From the NCBI GenBank assembly GCA_963970005.1, contig CAXAMN010025273.1:479596-543595 (forward strand): DNA of 64,000 bases, in the 5' to 3' direction. The notes below the pieces were generated by a model. That model worked only from the letters and a program-made list of their open reading frames with translations. It made no database searches and was not told the origin of the DNA. Shown here piece by piece: positions 11,660 to 20,909 of the stretch. The position numbers and the translations under genes were made by a program. The DNA is from Durusdinium trenchii (Eukaryota; Sar; Dinophyceae; Suessiales; Symbiodiniaceae). The stretch's first letter is position 1. Every line of letters begins with the position of its first letter.

Positions 11660-13710
11660 ACAGTAGAAGCGAACCCAGATCCACCCGAGCAATGTCTCGC
11701 CATTCGACAGCTGGCTTCTTTGTCTTCCGCTTTGCTGCTGGCTTGTCTGATGGAGGCTTGCCGCCTAAGATGGGGACTTCTGGACAAGAGACTGGAACAG
11801 GAGATGCTGTACTTTGCAAAGGTAGCTGCTCCGACGCACGAGGGTCCACTGCGTTGTCTTTGTCTGCAGGTAGAACAACGTTAACGTGAACATCCGTAAC
11901 ATCGAGACCTCTTTCAGGGCACGCACCCAGAAAAGCTGCATGATCAACGTGCGAACGATTTCCAAAATGAGAAACAGGCACCCTGTGTTTCCGTAGCCAA
12001 TCCAAGCAACCAGGCGACAGCGACGCCACATGGTATTTGCAGAACCGGACAGCAGCACCTGACACTCGAAGCTCGCCGAGGCCCAGGTCTTCAAGCTGGT
12101 CCCACAATGCAGCAATTCGTTTGCGGGCAAGGCTTGCAGCGCTGCTGGAACCTTTCTCGAGACTTCTTTCCAACGCCAGATCTGCGCAAAAAGTATGCTC
12201 CAAAGTGATGGCCGAGCCGGGCGCTGCCCGCAGAACGCGAAGCAGCAAGGGGAGCAAGTCATCCTCCGGGTCGCCGATATCTGCTCGGCGATGCAGCCAA
12301 GCTTGCTCTTTGGAAGTGACACTAACAATGGCCTGGCCAAACAGATACCGTTTAAGCATGAACTGGACACTCGCAGCAAAACATTGGTTGGAGACAGTGA
12401 TCGGAAAATCAGCTGGAATGTCTCGTTGCAGCCCCGCCGGCCACAAAGTCGCAAGGAGGTGATTAGTGAGAATCCCTGTTCCAAGCCAATACATAGCCTT
12501 TGGCATGGCTTCACGAAACACTGTGTGCACAGAATCTTTTCGCGCAAACAGGCGCCCAATTTCTTCGAGCTCGACAATTACAGCACGCTGTGCTTGCGTA
12601 GTGTGAAAAACAAACTCTGAAAGGGTTGTAACATGAGGCCCAAACCGCCGGAGGATGGCACTAAAGATTTGCTCGAGAATAGGTACAGTGACATCTCGCA
12701 AGAAACTGTTCCAGGACTGCTTGCCCATGTTCAACCGAGCCCCGAAGGAAAAAAGAAAGCGTTGGACCAGCCCAAGTGGTTTTGTGGCAGCCACAGGCGC
12801 CCACCAAGTGGAAAGAAACAACTCCTGCTGCAGAAAGATGACGTGAAGGTTGGTTTCTTTCAAGGTAAGGCCAGCAGGTTCTGGCACAGGGGCTCTCGGA
12901 TCCAAAGACCCGCCGTGGGCCGCGTTCAAGAAAAGTTGGAAGTCGATGAACTTGGATGGGTCGGTAGCACCTCCGTTTGCGAAAGCGGGGCAAAGGCAAG
13001 CGCCAGCTTCGTCCGAATGAATGGCCAAATATCCGTCGCAGAAGCGAAGCTTCTCGCGAGCCGCTGCCGAAGTGCTGCCCTGTTGCAAATGGAACTGATC
13101 GCTAGGCGAACCCACAGTGAATGCTGTGTTTTGGTGCAAAGCTTTTTCCACTGCTTCCACCACAGGTGTCATTGCCGGAGACTTGCCTTCGGCAACGTTG
13201 GCAGTGCCAACCATCCAGTACCGATTTTTGGTGTGATACCTTTCAGTGAGCTGCACGCCCGCTCGCTTGTGCAGCACTGCATTTGCGAAACTTTGCACGA
13301 GATCTATCCAGAAAACTAATGGAATGGCAGTGGCTCGCGCTGTAGCTTCAAGCAAGACAGCCAAGGGGTAGACCACAGTGTCGCCGATCCAGGGCACAAT
13401 CTCGAGAGCAGCGTGGCTGTTCACCTTGTCCAAACACAAATCGGCCACCTGCGCTTGGTAGTGCTCGGCAAGCTTGTCAAGGGAGCCGTCCAAGTCTGGT
13501 GAAAACAGCGGAAGGTCAGCAAGGAAAGCGTGGCAATCGCCTCCAGTTTCAAACAGCTCAAGCAGCTGCAAGGCGTGGTCGCCCAGGGCATCATGGCCAT
13601 GAGTTCCAGGCATAAATTCCCGCGGTGAATCTGGCTGAGTTTGCGCAGAACCATCGTTGTCCAGCTCTTCCACGGAACCTGCGTGCACCTGGCCCAAGCA
13701 AGACTGAAAG
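11660..13710 (-). CDS. P-loop (DUF3987-like?) region of the transposon polyprotein
   Basis: An uninterrupted frame follows the 83-bp intron and continues to 11454, the longest open frame in the window (779 codons counting intron readthrough from 13793). Numbered from 13793, residues 198-205 read ANVAEGKS and match the Walker A pattern [AG]x4GK[ST]. About 60 residues later LAIHSDEAG resembles a Walker B/sensor segment. The surrounding pattern (a predicted helix with VYPLAVLLEATARAT, then GKSP, then SDEA) recalls DUF3987-type ATPases of the primase/helicase group. That assignment is from memory of the pattern and is moderate at best. A lysine-rich linker (PAAKRKTKKPAVEW) near 11700 leads into the transposase. 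An ATPase could help target capture or replication of the element, but no function is shown. Confidence 0.55.
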
Positions 13711-13793
13711 CTGTGAACCTGAAACACGTGGCACATGTGACAAAGCTTATTACATGATGTTGATCCAAACACATGGACTATACGAACCCTCAC

Positions 13794-14769
13794 TTCAGGC
13801 CCACCTCGGCTGAAGAATTTGAGCCGCCAGCTTGGTCAGCGTCTTCGGACCTGGGAGAAGACGGCGCGCTGCGTGGAGAGGACATCGGAGACGGAGCTGC
13901 ATGTATTCGCTCATACAAGAAATACCGTCCGTGTGTTTGCAGATGCTGCGGTTCTTTGGGCAAACGCTTTGGGACGGCTCCATCATTGTATTGCACCCAC
14001 ACATCGTCTGGCGTCAGAACAAAAGCAATGTAATGGCCGCTGTCAAAGGCTTCTCCTCGATGTAGCACTGCTGCCCGAAGGCGGAACACATACTTTGCAT
14101 GCTCAAACTCGATCGGCGCAAACACAGCTGTGCGGCTCAAAGGAAGGCCAGGACCTGTTTCGCGGACAAGTTGCAAAAGCGCAACACTTCCCAGGTGCCA
14201 CGACGAAACTTGATGAAATGCACTTTTGACATTGCAATGTGGACATGGCAAACCGCCATCCAGAATTTCACTCTCCTGCGGAAGCAACAAATCTGGCAAA
14301 GACAGGGCAGCGGTCTCATCAAAAGGCGGAAGGGAAAGCAGCACGACTGCATGTGGCGTAAGCAATGGCTCACGTGGTGGAAGCTCAATCGGACATAGGC
14401 ACTGCAGCTGATGCCGCCGTGTTTGCCGGTAGCCCGCCGACAGAATGTTCAAAACGCCGAGGTCACGGTCACGCTCAGCAACTTTGCCCAGAAACTCTAA
14501 CGGATCTTGCTGCCTATCGAAGCCAAGCTTGAATGCACGCAACGGTTCTTTCCACAGGGGTTCCAAATCGGTTGCAGACCCACTCGCACAGCTCACCGTG
14601 TGCGACTCGCGCAAAGCGCATTGCCAGCAAGTGTTGCCACAATGTCTCGTCTGTTGGTGTTGGGAGATGGCATCAACTATTGGCATGCATGAGAACATGG
14701 ACTGCAACAGACTAGCCAGCCAGCAGGATGTGCCGGACACATTCGGAAACACGCCTCGAAGACGGAAAC
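13794..14769 (-). CDS. USP-type deubiquitinase domain (peptidase family C19) of the transposon polyprotein
   Basis: A 976-bp exon. Numbering from the in-frame ATG codon at 14788 (which lies in the preceding intron): the Cys box with catalytic Cys is at 22 (SGTSCWLASLLQ), the usual QQD..EFL box at 93-100, a CPHC zinc knuckle at 182-185 and the His box at 251-254 (SGHY, His 252). The third active-site position follows in VQYNDG (Asp 269). This is the canonical C19 order, so the domain may be catalytically competent and remove ubiquitin or a ubiquitin-like protein. The other CxxC half of the usual USP zinc ribbon was not seen. The exon ends CTGAA|GTGAGG. Removing intron 13793-13711 (83 bp, GT-AG) joins it in phase to the P-loop region, so protease and transposase appear to be one transcription unit. 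What the protease cuts is unknown; plant MULEs that carry a ULP1 protease are a distant parallel. Confidence 0.8.
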
Positions 14770-14830
14770 CTGCGCCAGCAGGATGCAAAACAGTGACTTA
14801 TTATTCGCCAACACAAAACACCGACCCTGC

Positions 14831-16101
14831 CTGCCGTGTTGCCGTTGGAGATGTGAGCCGCTCGGTTGCGACACTTCCGTGACAGACTCCAGCGAAAGGT
14901 GGTGAAGCCCCACGCCGCAGTGGTTCCGAAGGGAACATCTGGGCCCATGTCGCACAAAAGCTGGACAGCCTGCAGGGTAAGTTCTATACAAGGAGACAGC
15001 GGCATGCTGCGTGACAGCCGATCACACAACCGACCTCCAGCTCCAGTGGCAGCGCGGTCGCGCGGCTCTCTGCAATCCTGCGCAACCTGAGACATCATGA
15101 AACGGTGACAGCGGTAACAAAAACCACATTGTACTCAAGGACTGGACGCAGTCGCGATCAACGAACGTCGCCAGGCTCGAGTGGGGCGACCCCATTGATG
15201 CTGCGCGTCGCCTGAGATTTTTTTTCACAGAACCCGGCAGTTGTTTACTGTCTGGGGCCTCTGCACCAACCCAGGGCGAAAAACAGCCCAGAAGGAAACT
15301 CCTCAAGAGGAACAGGAATGATGGGAACAGAACACACGGCACATGACCTATACCGAGCCTCTTGGGCTTGCTGCCACGCAAACTCAAGAAAGGCATCGTC
15401 CTGGAAGAACAAAAGTTCGAAAAGGACGGCGAAGCCGAGTTCAGCCAGTGCAGCACAGCTAATGCACCTTCGAAGCCGTAGTGTGCTCGGCAGCAACAGC
15501 ACGACACCTATCCCACGAAGGCATTGGATCACAAAGCGAAAGTGCAAAGACTATAGTGACATCGACCACGCACCACCTCCTCTTGGTTCGAGACCGCGCT
15601 GGGACCTGCGCTGCTGACGGCACGACTCTGGCACGACACGTCGCTCACTGACTGTTTGAGCTAAGGCTTCAACCACGGCGGACGGTGTCTGCGTGACTTC
15701 CTGCAAGGGCGCCGGGCTAAAGCGAAGTTAAAGCAAAAATGCTTTCTGCGAAGATGTCCTTCGTGAAGTCGTATGGCACAGTGATCCACCCCACCTCGAA
15801 GACACGACAGCTGTCTGTTACGATGTGACGAACAGTGCGAGGCTGGGCAACCGGCAGGTGTTTGCACTGCTAAACGACAACCCCAGAACTTGTGCAAGTA
15901 GCGGTCAAGTTCAAGGTCGAACACCTCGGGCCAAGCAGCGCGACTAGCCTGCGAACTCACGGCAACTAAAAGCCAGGCCTCCGTGTAGGACTCGGCATCA
16001 TCTGCCCATCGAGGAGCCCTGGCGCCTGACGACCGCAGAACGTGTGATGCCGTGGAAATGAGGCAGCCACAGGCAACAGGAGCACTGAGCTTCCGGCACA
16101 T
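14831..16101 (-). CDS. 5' exons of the transposon polyprotein, function unknown
   Basis: Upstream of the USP domain the minus strand has several stretches that look coding but lie in different frames, as expected for short exons. An ATG at 16101 opens a frame beginning MCRKLSAPVACG and containing AWPEVFDLELDRYLHKFWG. A second stretch (about 15800-15725) contains VGWITVPYDFTKDIF. A third (about 15470-15345) contains ALAELGFAVLFELLFF. A fourth, ending at 14831, contains ELTLQAVQLLCDMG. The last one joins the USP exon in phase if intron 14830-14770 (61 bp, GC-AG) is removed. No domain was recognised. The other joints were not resolved, and the first ATG is only the most upstream plausible start inside the element. 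Confidence 0.45.
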
Positions 16102-16216
16102 GGACGCACATCAAAGCAGGAAACCAACGAGAGCCGAACACTGCTGCGACGGACCAAACATGTATAAGCCCAGCATGCACAAAACAGCCGGCCTCAAGAC
16201 AACCACGGACGGACAC

Positions 16217-16501
16217 GTCTGAGCAATTCTGAGGCACGAACTCGGTGACAGAGGGTGCCGGTGAACAGCCTTCAACGAGAGAAAAGCATCAGACCAAATG
16301 TGAACAAACTGCCTGTCTGAGCAATTCTGAGGCACGAACTCGGTGTCCGAGGGTGCCGGTGAACAGCCTGCAACGAGAGAAAAGCATCAGACCAAATGTG
16401 ACCAAACTGCAGTGCTACAAGTCATGACTCCACCGTTACAAGCCAACAGACCGTGTCAAAAAAAAACTTCTGAGGCACGAGCTCGGCGACAGAGGGTGCC
16501 G
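16217..16501. repeat. 98-bp tandem repeat inside the right end of the MULE
   Basis: Two copies of a 98-bp unit starting GTCTGAGCAATTCTGAGGCA (16217 and 16315) differ at only a few bases. A third, partial copy (about 34 bp, from TTCTGAGGCACGAG) lies at 16468-16501. The array sits between the presumed 5' end of the transposon gene and the subterminal repeats, so it could be part of the promoter or leader. That role is inference. Confidence 0.7.
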
Positions 16502-16504
16502 CAG

Positions 16505-16660
16505 AACAGCAAAAAACACAGTGGAACAGGTGCAAAAAACACCGTGGAACAGGTGCAAAAAACACCGTGACTGGGGCACAGGCGCAGAAAACACTGATTA
16601 CAGGTCTAAAAAACACCGAGTAAGTTAACAGGTTGGAAAAACACCGTTTACAGGCGCAAT
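16505..16660 (-). repeat. Right subterminal repeat array
   Basis: Several copies of GGTGTTTTTTGC-type units read on the minus strand (plus strand GCAAAAAACACC), two of them in near-perfect tandem at 16528-16567. It mirrors the left array. Confidence 0.75.
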
Positions 16661-16673
16661 AAACACCAAGCCC
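16637..16673 (-). repeat. Right terminal inverted repeat of the MULE
   Basis: Read on the minus strand it begins GGGCTTGGTG and continues TTTATTGCGCCTGTAAACGG, pairing with 8874-8910. Confidence 0.88.
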
Positions 16674-16682
16674 ATAAAATGT
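16674..16682. repeat. Right target-site duplication of the MULE
   Basis: ATAAAATGT lies directly outside the right terminal inverted repeat and is identical to 8865-8873. Confidence 0.88.
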
Positions 16683-17086
16683 CATTGAGAAAAGCAAAAA
16701 AAAACAACAAATGCCCTATGACGTATACATACGTATACCATATACATGAGATTGCATATGATCATACACACTTAGTGGTGAAATTGACAGTTAATGATGC
16801 CCACCCGGCACATTTGCCATCTCCTCAGGATCATGTTTCTCTTGGCATACCCACTGCTAAGTGAGCATGCCTTATAAAAGGAACCTTTTCAAACACAAAC
16901 GCCTCCCATTGTCCATGGAGAGCGACCGGAAATCTTCGAAGTGCTCATCATCTAAAGATCGCTCAAGTTGGGGCATGGGTTCCCGAGTTTGCTTTTGTGG
17001 GTTGTGGGCCCCAACACTAATGGTTATATATATTCTCTCAAAGGCCGGGACTCAGCAATATGCGTAGGTTCTGGCTTAAGCCTGGA

Positions 17087-17275
17087 GAGCAGTGGAGGCC
17101 ATTGCTACTAAGTTGGATGCCATCGCTACTAAGTTGGATGCCATCGCTACTAGGTTGGAGGCCATCGCTAAAGTCCCCTGTTTGGAGGGGTCTTGGATGG
17201 ATTTCACCCGTCCAGCGCACCGCCACCGCAGTGGAGGCAGCGGCAAATCCCAGCAAGACCGGTCGTACCTGTGAC
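17087..17275 (+). repeat. 21-bp tandem repeat encoding heptads, possible plus-strand exon
   Basis: Three and a half copies of a 21-bp unit (GATGCCATCGCTACTAAGTTG-like). On the plus strand each unit encodes seven residues, EAIATKL / DAIATKL / DAIATRL / EAIAK, with hydrophobic residues at heptad spacing as in a coiled coil. The frame is closed upstream by TAA near 17073 and ends at TGA near 17275. It could be one exon of a coiled-coil protein or a chance reading of a minisatellite. It is also downstream of the CINQ/RLWC exons on the other strand. Confidence 0.35.
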
Positions 17276-17393
17276 GCGCATTCTGAGGCGAAGGAAAACG
17301 CGTTCAGCTTGGGGTGCGAAACCGCAGCTGCTCAAAATACATGGGGGGTATATATCCAATCACCAGGGCCCAGTGGATGATGATGGTCAGTAC

Positions 17394-20300
17394 AGGCCGA
17401 CATTCTATAGTAATTCTGATGTTCTTGTCAGCCGACTGGTACAGGTAAGGAACATACCCAAGATAAATCGAAAAGGCTTGGCCACTAAGCCACTGCTTGA
17501 ACCGACGCAGCCCACAAACAGCAGCACGACGGCATGACGCAGCAGTCGGCCAATAGGATGATTTTAGAAAACCAGCCTTTTCCCTACAAAATGGTCCAAA
17601 TGGTCCACCCGAGTGCGCTCAATTTATATACAGGACATTTAAATACACGGAATTTATAAAAACAGGATGAACGATAGAGTGAGATGTATCAGCAGCATAA
17701 TCAAACCCGGCCGCGCACCTGCACAGCTTTGGCGGAAGCTTCAGGATGGCTTTGTAAAAAGGCAGCCAGCTCAAAAATACACCACAGCCTATCCTCGGCC
17801 CATCGACATAACTGGTGTTCTTTTTAAATTAGAGTGCATGTGCTTGACCGATGTGGTCTTATCTCATGGTGCGTGACTTGACCTTTGGGCTTCATCTACG
17901 GCATTCTATATCCGTACGCCGTATAGCTCATGGTCCATCAAAAAGGTGTCCAGGGATGGTCAGGGATCACATCATAAATGCCACAAAAGAGGTGGAAAGG
18001 CCTTGACTCTGATGCAGAAAGCCAAGATGAACCCCTTCCTTACCAGCATAATTCTAAACCTGTACCATTTGCTTGCAAAACTGATGCCGATATCCTCTGC
18101 ACTGTGTAGCTGCAAAGGAGATGACAGTATCTTCCAAGCTGCGCCGTCCACTGTGCCGCCCATCCCCACTCCAAAGATTCCAGTAGATGTCCAAGTGGAT
18201 AGTGAAGTTTACCATTGGGAAGACCACCAGACAGGAGTATGTAGGAGTGAATAAGCTTGAAATTTCTAAATTAACCTGCCGTGCTTCGACATAGGACTCG
18301 TCCCAAATCACCAGCAATGACGATGACCTCTTCAGCATTGCCCCAATGTTCCTGAGAAATGCTGGAGACAAAAACAGCGGAGTGATACAAGAATCATCAC
18401 AAGAATCTTCAGAGCCCAAATCATCCACAACAAGATCATTGGTCCTGCAAGTCGACAAACTCCAAGTGATACATGATGAGTATGTGTCAGTTTCGCGTGA
18501 TGAGTAACTCCACACCACTATCTCTGCCTGATGCGACTTAGGGAAAATGTGGGAAGCGTTGCGAAGTACCCTAGAAAATGGGACATGACCCTACAAAAAC
18601 ATGCATTTTCTGCATGCACTTGGAGACTCAAAGTAAAAATTACTTTGGGCTCAGCCACACTCATTCGGGAGTCGCACCAATGAGAGAAACCAACACAAAT
18701 TCTGAGAAAAATGGCAAGCCCACGGGATCCTTCAATCGCTTCACCAAACAACCCCCCCCCCAGCACAACAAGAAAAATTCACATGTCACCGCATTTGCTG
18801 GATCCCCCCCCCCCGGCCATGCATTTTCCTATGACTTGTGGGCTGGGCAGTTTCACCGACCTTTGAGACCTTCAAGGGTGGTAAATCGACCACTTGGAGA
18901 CCCGACGCAAACACGCTGCTCCACACGCTGCTCCGCTCGGACGCGCAGTGACCCCAACACGCGCGGCTACCGAGCGACCGGTCATCACGCAAGCGGCTCG
19001 TCACGCGAGCGGCACGATCCGGGGTGCTCGTCGTGGTCCTTTTTGGGCTTTCAACAGGTGACACAAGGGGATCACGTCACTCGCTCCTGGCGCCTGGTAT
19101 ACCTGAACTTCGGCCGATTCCGTGTTCGGTCGGGTGGATTCGGTTTGGGGCACACGAGGCAACCCCCCGAGATGGTTGCGACGAGATGGTTCGGATGGTT
19201 CGGACCAAGGGTCAAAATCCCTTCGGCCTTCATGCGCCCATCGGCCTGGCGAAGACGAAGACGAACACGAAGACCGCGGGGTCTGCGGTCTTCGTCTGAA
19301 ACGGCGAAGCCGGACCCGGACCCGGCCGGGTCGTCAAGTTTGCCTCGAACGACATCACGACATGACATGACATCGTAGAAATGACCAATTGACATGACCA
19401 TGGACAGGACCCCAAAAGGCAACCTGGTACGACTGTACCATCCATCTGCACTTGGTACCCCCACGCACAAACGCATCGGTGGACGCATCGGTCGGATGAC
19501 AGGTGTCATGACTTGAATGAACTTCTTAGAAATGGCATGCTTTCAAGTCTTTATTCATGTTTTGAATCGGTTTTCATGATGGTCTGGTGAGATCAATCCA
19601 CAAAAGCATCAAGTACTATCAAAACAAATAAAGATAAATAAAGTATTTTCAGAAAGCACACTATGAATAACACATACACGTCCCAAGTCTTCCCCCCCAA
19701 CTTAAGAAATCAACATCCGTTTCATCTTGCTCTGCCTGGTGATGTTCCAAAAAAAAGAGTCATCGCACAAGTATTCCCAATCCCTGCTCTGCACTCTCCT
19801 CTAATCATTTGTAGGGAAGGTGAGGGGGTGGTGACCGTTTACTATGTAAGATCATTTAAGATCCAACATGACCTCATCTCATATCGTTATCACTCTCATT
19901 ATCCGTTGATCCTTTCACGCTCTGCTCAGCCCAGCTGGCAGCTGGCCTGATTGATGCATACGCGATCCACAAAAATACGCCCACGGGGCCGCCACAGAAT
20001 CAACATCAACAACGCCACGACGACTGCCGCAGAGAAGCACCAGAAAGAATAGTCCATGTACCCGGCAGGCCCGGGGGTCCTCCTTGGATGCAGAGGAGCT
20101 CAGGTCATCCGGGTTCACAGGATTTCCGCGGAAAGGCACAATCACAGAATACTGCAAGCAAATATATACTTATGACATAGAATGACTGGTAGATGGATGA
20201 ATCTTAATTGCAACACACAAACACACACACTTGGAACTATACATAATATAGAGAAACAATAGAATGACATCGTTCCTCCCCCAGGGCACCCACAAAATCA

Positions 20301-20905
20301 CTGATCATTTTTGGACGGCTCGTGATAATTACATATAATTACTAGCCAAATTCTGGATGCGCGCTATGTTTGTCCCTGCAAATGCTCTGCTGTCCCTGGA
20401 TCTTTTCCAGGTGGATGAATCCACTTTTTTCGGGCAGCTCTTCCAGCACCATCGCACGTCCAGTCCGATAACTCATGGCGGGCGCCGTTCCGGCCGATCG
20501 CCACAGTCTTGGAGACTGGATCGGCAATCAGTACATAACAAGAATGACCCCAGCAAAAGTGGACTGTTGTGTTTCAATCCCTATATACTTGCACTAAACA
20601 AATTAAACAAATCTAACAAAAGCTAACAAATATAAGAATCTATTAAGAAGTAACTACCAACAGTTTGGACACACGTGACGTGGCAGCGGCGGCTGCGGCT
20701 ATGCCGCTATGCTCCCAAAGACCCTGCAAAAAGATGTTAATAGAAAGAAGTTTCAAACCAGCACACCTGTCACTCATTCAGACTGCCCGACGGAGACCCA
20801 TCTGCTTTCCGTGGCTCTTGATGACGCTGGGTAAGATCTGAAAGTACCACAGAATCAGCATGAGAACTGCGGCCAAAGAGCCAAACAAGACCTCCAACAA
20901 AGCGC
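17394..20905 (-). CDS. Membrane protein with CINQ and RLWC...ELAAF motifs (HET/TIR-like dinoflagellate family), partial
   Basis: Exons read on the minus strand. About 20905-20775: a hydrophobic helix, GSLAAVLMLILWYF. 20082-19947: a second helix (AAVVVALLMLILW), then WRPRGRIFVDRVCINQ, ending at a GC donor. 18351-18280: NIGAMLKRSSSLLVIWDESY, ending at a GC donor. 17788-17719: LWCIFELAAFLQSHPEA, ending GT. 17435-17394: NIRITIECRP, ending GT. The 18280/17788 joint restores an Arg codon and gives EARLWCIFELAAF; 17719/17435 is also in phase. A pattern of FxDRxCINQ, then LLVxWxxxY, then RLWCxFELAAF is, from memory, a large dinoflagellate family. CINQ resembles the fungal HET domain and RLWCxFE a TIR-like segment. 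At least one exon between 19947 and 18351 and both ends of the gene are missing. The MULE lies about 700 bp downstream. Confidence 0.65.
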
Positions 20906-20909
20906 AGAA

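Larger units (their letters stand above)
8874..16673 (-). mobile_element. 7.8 kb Mutator-like (MULE) DNA transposon carrying a USP protease domain
   Basis: The element is exactly 7,800 bp. It starts with GGGCT at the left and ends with AGCCC at the right. The first 37 bp (8874-8910) match the reverse complement of the last 37 bp (16637-16673) at 35 positions. Both ends are immediately flanked by the same 9 bp, ATAAAATGT (8865-8873 and 16674-16682); a 9-bp duplication is the length typical of MULEs. Inside, on the minus strand, lies one apparent multi-exon gene running from about 16101 to 9667. It encodes a USP-type protease, a P-loop region and a MULE transposase with a SWIM finger. Both ends carry arrays of a GGTGTTTTTTGC-type subterminal repeat. 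The perfect duplication suggests a fairly recent insertion, but three frame breaks in the transposase suggest this copy is not autonomous, unless they are assembly errors. It sits just downstream of, or in an intron of, the CINQ/RLWC gene. Confidence 0.87.
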
